Source: Gentiana macrophylla (lineage: Eukaryota > Streptophyta > Magnoliopsida > Gentianales > Gentianaceae). From it: a stretch of 64,000 nucleotides of DNA. The stretch lies in NCBI GenBank assembly GCA_026214975.1, contig JAOBSW010000425.1, positions 1 to 64,000 of the forward strand, written 5' to 3'. Every line of letters starts with the position of its first letter. The stretch's first letter is position 1. Below, piece after piece: positions 58,921 to 64,000 of the stretch. A model generated the notes under the pieces. It made no database searches, was not told the DNA's origin, and was given only the letters and a program-made list of their open reading frames with translations. A program made the translations under genes and the position numbers.

Positions 58921-59190
58921 GGCGGACAAAGGCGAGGTGGGTAGTTTATCTCAAAGCGGATGCCTCTAAAAAGAGTAACGGAGGTGTGCAAAGGTAGGCT
59001 CAAGCTATCTCGATCCGATCAATCACAGAGCCGTGAGAGCGCTAGCGCTGCATTTTCCTCTATGAGCGAGACTCTATCCACCCAGACCGCTACGAGGCTA
59101 AATCCAATCATGATGGAGACGGGGAGCGGGTGAAACGGCTGTCTCGGATCTCCAGCATTCATAGGCTACAGCCGCCTATAGTAAGTAAGA
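58921..59190 (+). rRNA. Organelle-type large-subunit rRNA fragment within an insertion in the LTR
   Basis: A GC-richer insertion not present in the middle LTR. Positions 58933-59005 contain GAGGTGGGTAGTTT, then GCGGATGCCTCTAAA, AAGAGTAACGGAGGTGTGCA and AAGGTAGGCTCAAGC. This order and spacing match domain V of bacterial-type 23S rRNA (GGTGGGTAGTTTGACTGGGG...TAAAGAGTAACGGAGG). The wording is closer to plant mitochondrial 26S than to cytosolic 25S. The remaining 185 bp (59006-59190) I cannot place; it may be further mitochondrial DNA. A nuclear fragment, not a working rRNA gene. Confidence 0.6.
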
Positions 59191-59693
59191 GGCTCATACA
59201 CTCAATATTGGTGCCACCTTTAGCCAATAATTTGGCATCCGGAATATTCTTAATTAATATAATGCTACGAGTAATTAATTTGTAAAATACATGTGTATCA
59301 AGATACACAAATAATTTTCGACATACATATACATTATATGTATATTTAATTAATCAACATAATTAATATCATGTATTTAATTTATTTATAATAAATAAAT
59401 ATCACCATATTAATTTATCACTAGAACACTTTATAGTTGAGATAAAACTTTCCTTATTTGGTTATCGTTATAATCGCATTTTAATCCGGCTAGATGTTCT
59501 TGTATGTGTGACCCGATAGACTTCGAATATGTTGGCCGTGAGGCGTAAAGTGCAATTACTTAAAATTCCTTCATACCTAACGATCATTGTGGCGCCTAGC
59601 AACACATCCACGACTCCCAAATCATCGCAAGGCTCAAATGCAATTACTACTACCTTTCATGTGAAACATTTAACATGTAAATAGAATCCTATC

Positions 59694-60015
59694 TGACGGA
59701 AATAAAATTTATGCTTTGATGATGATTCATCGTAATTATTTAATTATTTGTTTACACCCCATTGATAAAGTGCTGAAACTAGCTGATATAGTGGAAAGCT
59801 AAAAGATGTCGAGAAGTGAATGCATACGATTTATTAGAGTCTGATAATTGTATAGTTTATATCAGACAAGCATTGTAATAGTTAGAGTGTCGTAAAACTG
59901 AAAACAGGAAATCATCTAGAAAACTGGATATTGACTTAAGCTGAAGAGTCACCAGAACTAAGAACTGAAGTACACCCCCCTCTTAACATGTGTCATCCTT
60001 TCCAAAGGACCAACA
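59694..60015 (+). repeat. Element B 5' LTR, internally shortened (322 bp)
   Basis: The first 240 bp or so match the start of the solo LTR (reverse complement of 61854-60126), and the last 40 bp match its end (CCTTTCCAAAGGACCAACA). The intervening 1.4 kb present in the solo LTR is missing, so promoter sequence is probably lost. Confidence 0.7.
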
Positions 60016-60017
60016 AT

Positions 60018-60031
60018 TGGTATTGGAGTAG
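60018..60031 (+). other. Element B primer binding site, degenerate
   Basis: TGGTATTGGAGTAG, 2 bp after the LTR. It differs from TGGTATCAGAGCAG at C7T, A8G and C12T. Confidence 0.65.
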
Positions 60032-60125
60032 TGCTATTTAGTAAGCTCACTTGTTCAGATTATACTCTCTAGTTGTTCTCCTGAAAAAGCTCAGGTCCCA
60101 GTTTCCCGTTCTTGCATAAACTCAC

Positions 60126-61854
60126 TGTTGGTCCCTTTGGAAAGGCTGACACAAGTTTAGAGGGGGAGGGGGGTGAATAAACTTGTCACCAAAAACGTAA
60201 GCCTTAAAACTAAATCTTAACCAGATCAAGTTTAACTCAAACTTGTGCGGAGTTAAGCTAACTTAGCTGAGTAGAAGTCAAAATTGACTTATTCTTAACT
60301 GAGTTAACCGGCAGCGCATTAATTAAGCCTTTGTAAAATATGAGTTATCAGTTAATATGCTAACTAAATGAATATAACTACAATGCAATAATTAAATGGA
60401 TAAAGTAAATAAACAAGAATTATAAAGGTTCCAGGTGGTGTAATCATGTCGGGCCTCTCTCTTCCTCGTGATGTAGAGGCCAAATCCACTAAGTTCTTGA
60501 GGTTACAGTTACAAGGTACAAAGTAAATTCGAAACACTTGATTGTCCTTCACTAATCTCTAGTTTCACAATCTTCCAGCTTTCGTCTTCAAATGTATGAT
60601 TGTTGTTTTATCTAAGCTTGCTACACTGGTCCTAGAGGTTGAATTGCCTCTTCACCAAAGAAATCACACACACAGCCTTCCCGATCGCACTCAACTCGAC
60701 CTTCACACCTTCTTGGTGTTTCACAGCTTTAAACCTTTGAATGAATCAAAGTTGAGACTTGAATCAATAACTATGATTCAATTGTGATTTGAGTTTCTTC
60801 TTCTAGATATAAAAGTTATGCACGGCTCTGTTTTTCTTCAAATGATTACTCTTGATCTTTCTTTGATTGCTTATGAACACTTGAAGAAATTTCTTGATCT
60901 TGCAATAAAGCATATAGAAGGAATTGTTTTTGATTACTTTCAACCTCAATTTGAACTTCCTTGACTAGATTGTTTCTTTTTAATTCCACAAGATTTTTGT
61001 GTTAGAAGCAGTCTATTTACAGGGGTTTCTCTAACGGTTAGTTTATTTGGATTTGAATCCTTATAGCCATTAGTGGTCCTGCTTTTATTTTGTATGTCAG
61101 TGTCAGAAAGGACACCTTTACAGGCCAATAAAATTGCTTGATTTATAACGGTATGATTTTTCATCAGTTTTACTTATTTCCAGTTCCAAAAATGATTCAA
61201 TAGGACTTGGTCGGGCCAGAGCATTAATCGAAGTTTTTACTCTTCTTCAAAATCTCAGTACTCTAACCTTCATCTGATTATTAATGACTTAATCAGAGTA
61301 CACCATTTTCAATTGATCATCTAAGATATCATTGTCATTATGATTCTTAGTCCTTCATACAAGATCCATAAAGTCAGTTCAGGTCATCACAGACTTGCCT
61401 GAAGTCTAACTTTATAGTCTCGACTTAGTCTTTATAAACTGAGTTTGGGCCCTCAGTTCTTCAATCTTCAAAAACTGAGTTTGAACCCTCAATTCTTCTA
61501 TCTTCTAGTTAAGCCAACTGAGTCTGTGTCCCTCAGCGAACTTACCGTCTTCAGTTCTTTCATAACTAAGTCTGATCCTTCAATTACGGTTGAAGTACTC
61601 TTGGTCAACTTTAGTTGGGAACTCAGTTCAATAAGTCATTTTCTCTTTTTCTCAGTTCTGACCCTAGCACTATTACAGTGCTTGTCCGATTAACTTATAC
61701 AACTATCAGACTCTATTAAATCCTATACAATGATTTCTAGACATCTTTTTACTTTGCAATCAGAACAATTAGTTATGACACTTCATCAATGGGGCTAAAA
61801 CAATAATCGAATAAGTGATGAATCATCATCAAAACATAAATTTTATTTCCAACA
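60126..61854 (-). repeat. Solo LTR of Sirevirus-like element, antisense, in the leader of element B
   Basis: Plus strand TGTTGGTCCC...TTTCCAACA, 1,729 bp, flanked on both sides by CTCAC (60121-60125 and 61855-61859), a perfect 5-bp target duplication. On the minus strand it begins TGTTGGAAATAAAATTTATG and ends GGGACCAACA. No internal region remains, so it arose by LTR-LTR recombination after insertion. Short ORFs inside are not conserved genes. A weak TATA-like TGTAAATAGA lies on the minus strand at about 61013-61022. Confidence 0.92.
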
Positions 61855-61866
61855 CTCACTTACACG

Positions 61867-62831
61867 ATGGATAACAATCAAGATGCCGGACAAATGCTTT
61901 TGTGCCACATGGACCGCTTTGATGAATACAGATGTCATTTGCGTGTGCTTTTCTAGATGCCACTCATGATGAGATAATGGATGTACTTACTGACGGACCT
62001 ATCCAAATCACTCACATGCAAACTATCAATGGTGATCAAGTTAGAGTCCCCAAGCCCAAAAGCAAGTTGAACAATGATGATCAAAAAAAGAACAATCTGA
62101 ACAATGTTTCCATGGATATCATCCTCAGAACTCTTGACAGCAACATGTATTTGAAAGTCAAGGATTGCACTACTGCAAAAGAAATATGGGAGAAACTTCA
62201 ACTGATTTGTAAAGGAATTGACTCCATCAAAGAAAACAAGATCTCAATTGCCAAACAGAAGTTTGAGAATTTCAAGATGAAGTCAGGTGAAAACATTGAT
62301 CTGATGGAAACAAGATTCAGCACTATCATGGATGAACTAGCTCTACTCAAGATTGAATATACCAAGAAAGAAATCAACACAAGAATCTTGAAAGCTTTAC
62401 CTATGTACTGGAAGATGAAGGTCACAACAATTGAAGAGTCAATAACACTTGTTATAGAAGATTCCTTTAAAATTTTCTCAGATCTCAAAGATTATGAATT
62501 CAGCGAAGATTTCTCAAGCACATCAGCAATAATAAAAGCCCTGGAGGAACCTAAAACAAAAGCTACTATAGTTGCATCCAATGACAATCAAGAAACTTCA
62601 TCTAGCAATCTTCAGCAATTTCATGAGATGGAAGAACATATGGCTCTTATGATGAATATAATTAGAAGGATGAAGAGTGGACATCCAGTGACTCAGAAGT
62701 ACATCAAAAAGACTCCTGAGAAAAGAAAAGATGATGAATATCTTTGCTTCAACTATAAAAATCTTGGACATTACAAAGCTGAATGTCCAGAGCTGAATGG
62801 TAAGAAGACTATACAACGAAGGACCGCGTAA
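61867..62831 (+). pseudogene. Element B gag (UBN2 type)
   Basis: Copia gag. ATG at 61867 (MDNNQDAGQMLLCHMDRFDEY) starts just after the solo LTR; a frameshift near 61945 moves into the long frame 61932-62831. This holds DATHDEIMDVLTDGPIQI, then the UBN2-type core DCTTAKEIWEKLQLICKGID, MKSGENIDLMETRFSTIMDEL and KEINTRILKALPMYWKMKVTT. At the end is the zinc knuckle CFNYKNLGHYKAEC, where the second Cys is Tyr; this should weaken RNA binding. Apart from the early frameshift it is the most complete gag here, about 320 codons with one frame change. Confidence 0.9.
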
Positions 62832-64000
62832 GAGCACTTTTAATGAGATGAGTCGACTAAAACTCGGCAATCAAAGATTATCAAATGATACAACTTTAAT
62901 GGCTCACATAGAATATCCAAATGAAGTACGTGAATCTAACTCTAAGTATGGCTCAAAGACAAATTTCCATGCAAAATGCTCGTTCTAAACTAATGACTCC
63001 AATCCAAGAAATCCCGCCTTAGAAGAAACTCTTGATGAATTGATGAATCACCAGAACCATACAAGCGGTGTTATGAATAAATTAAAGCTGAAAAAGAAGC
63101 TCTAATTCTAGAAGTCGAAAGATTGAAAGCTTATTGAACACGTTGAAACTGACTCGAACTGACAAAGCGAAGAATCGTGATCACCATCGCATCAACATCA
63201 TCAACTGAATCTTTCACTCAATCAAGTTCAGCTACTAGATTCAAAGCTGAAAAGCCATATGGAGACCGAACTGGCCTAAGATTTGATTCACTGCAAACTT
63301 CAAAAGAAGGAACAAGAAAAGCTGTTGAACCTAATGTCAAAACTGGCGTTAAGTTCGTAGCTGAGCAATTTCCTCAAACCGAGAAGATTGCCGAACTAGC
63401 AAGATCTGGGCTCCACGTGAATCAACTCTCGGTCTCAACATCAGTTTTCCAAGAAGTCAGATGTGTTCAAAAACAAAAGGAAATCCAAAAGTAAATCAGC
63501 TGCACATCAAGGAAACATGAATGGCAGATCAAATGCCAGATCTACAAAAGCTGATCATGTCAGGAACTAGAAAAACATAAGTGAAAGTAAATCTAAGAAT
63601 GTTAATCATTCAAAGATTCACACAGTCAGGGGGAAAGGCAGGTTGTTTCCCACTGATGATGATTTGAATTTTATTGAACCTATTATTAAAATTGATAAGA
63701 ATAATCATTCAAGACAGAAAACTTATTTCAATTTTTAGTCCAAGACTCAGCAGAGGACTAATCCTACCCCTCATGAAGCCTCAGCATCAAGTCGGCCTGC
63801 ACCTCAAGATGACGGAATGATGGTTATTATTTAGTCTTGAATAATAGAAAGCATCATGGAAACTGGGCCAAATAAAAGACTTGAGAAATTATATAAATGA
63901 GGCTCAATCCAGAAAAAGATACTATGGGAGTGTGGCTTACATATATGAAAACAAGTGCAACAATTTTCAGAGAAGACTTTATGGAAATATCCTCGAGTTG
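62832..64000 (+). pseudogene. Element B gag tail toward protease
   Basis: Broken Lys/Ser/Thr-rich region between nucleocapsid and protease. KAEKEALILEVERLKAY (about 63088-63135) looks like a coiled coil. KPYGDRTGLRFDS (63256-63295) resembles the D(K/R)TGLGY motif of Sirevirus gag. GKGRLFPTDDDLNF (about 63630-63670) corresponds to the matching stretch in element A at about 1010-1050. The window ends before the protease active site. Confidence 0.7.

Larger units (their letters stand above)
50817..59693 (-). mobile_element. Non-coding copia-like LARD element R
   Basis: Minus-strand element: 5' LTR at the right (58118-59693, cut by Sirevirus B), PBS at 58105-58116, non-coding internal region of 5.4 kb, PPT at 52682-52696, and the middle LTR (50817-52681) as its 3' LTR. 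No protein domains. Presumably mobilised by a coding copia partner not seen here. Confidence 0.8.
58118..59693 (-). repeat. LARD-R 5' LTR, partial
   Basis: Matches the middle LTR from TGTTAGGAAATCTATGCG to AATAGAATCCTATC, then broken by Sirevirus B at 59694. Relative to the middle LTR it has gained a long AT microsatellite (58653-58816) and a 270-bp insertion (58921-59190). A minus-strand TATA box (TATAAATAG) lies at 58450-58458. Confidence 0.85.
59694..64000 (+). mobile_element. Sirevirus-like Ty1/copia element B (5' part)
   Basis: Begins TGACGGAAATAAAATTTATG in the LARD-R LTR. A short 5' LTR, PBS, leader with an antisense solo LTR, and gag are visible, and the element continues past 64000. 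The expected left target duplication is CTATC (59689-59693); the middle LTR shows the uninterrupted site CCTATCGCTG at about 51887-51896. Confidence 0.85.

Noticed and set aside
59694..61854. A fold-back DNA transposon with terminal inverted repeats, since 59694-59740 and 61805-61854 are reverse complements
   Set aside because: The inverted match is explained by a + strand Sirevirus LTR start and an antisense solo LTR. The solo LTR has its own TG...CA ends and CTCAC duplications, so the two ends do not belong to one element.

Overview
The window looks like heterochromatic or intergenic DNA of a flowering plant, probably a eudicot. It is made almost entirely of nested LTR retrotransposons, and I see no host protein gene, tRNA gene or CRISPR array. 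The evidence is several long LTRs with TG...CA ends, plant-type primer binding sites (initiator-Met for the copia elements, Asp for the gypsy elements), polypurine tracts, 5-bp target duplications, and broken gag/pol domains of Sirevirus-like Ty1/copia, another Ty1/copia family and Athila-like Ty3/gypsy. The species cannot be told from the sequence alone.

Layout. (1) 1-47457: a Sirevirus-like copia element (A), + strand, whose 5' end is left of the window. It runs gag remnant, protease, integrase, RT, RNase H (to 4492), a spacer with a TATA box, then a long extra ORF in the position of the Sirevirus env-like gene (5115-6136 and 13610-15701), and a 3' LTR (15853-17029 and 47222-47457). (2) 6137-13609: a Ty3-type element without recognisable coding sequence (G1), which splits the extra ORF. 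(3) 17030-47220: a copia element (C1) inserted in A's 3' LTR, with GAACC target duplications. (4) Inside C1 pol lie an Athila-like gypsy element on the minus strand (G2, 23157-33819) and, about 115 bp further on, a second copy of C1's own family (C2, 33936-43700, target duplication AACGT). (5) 47458-59693: two large non-coding copia-like elements (LARD type, minus strand) in tandem, sharing a middle LTR (50817-52681). Element A sits inside the left one. (6) 59694-64000: the 5' end of a second Sirevirus-like element (B), inserted in the LTR of the right LARD. B has a short 5' LTR, an antisense solo LTR in its leader with perfect CTCAC duplications, and a gag gene that runs off the window.

The deepest nesting is four levels: LARD, then Sirevirus A, then copia C1, then G2 and C2. 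C2 keeps the uninterrupted sequence of the C1 pol linker, so it serves as an internal empty-site control for both insertions in C1. All coding regions carry frameshifts or stops, and none would make a full polyprotein as written. Many differences between near-identical copies are 1-2 base indels, so some breaks may be assembly error rather than decay.

The most unusual points are: the roughly 1,000-codon extra ORF of element A, which is acidic, then coiled-coil, then basic, is interrupted in frame by G1 and is preceded by its own TATA box; a 375-bp module shared by a Ty3 element and both Ty1 copies; palindromic TCGGTCGACCGA clusters in the gypsy LTRs; an organelle-type 23S/26S rRNA fragment inside a LARD LTR; and the tandem LARD array.
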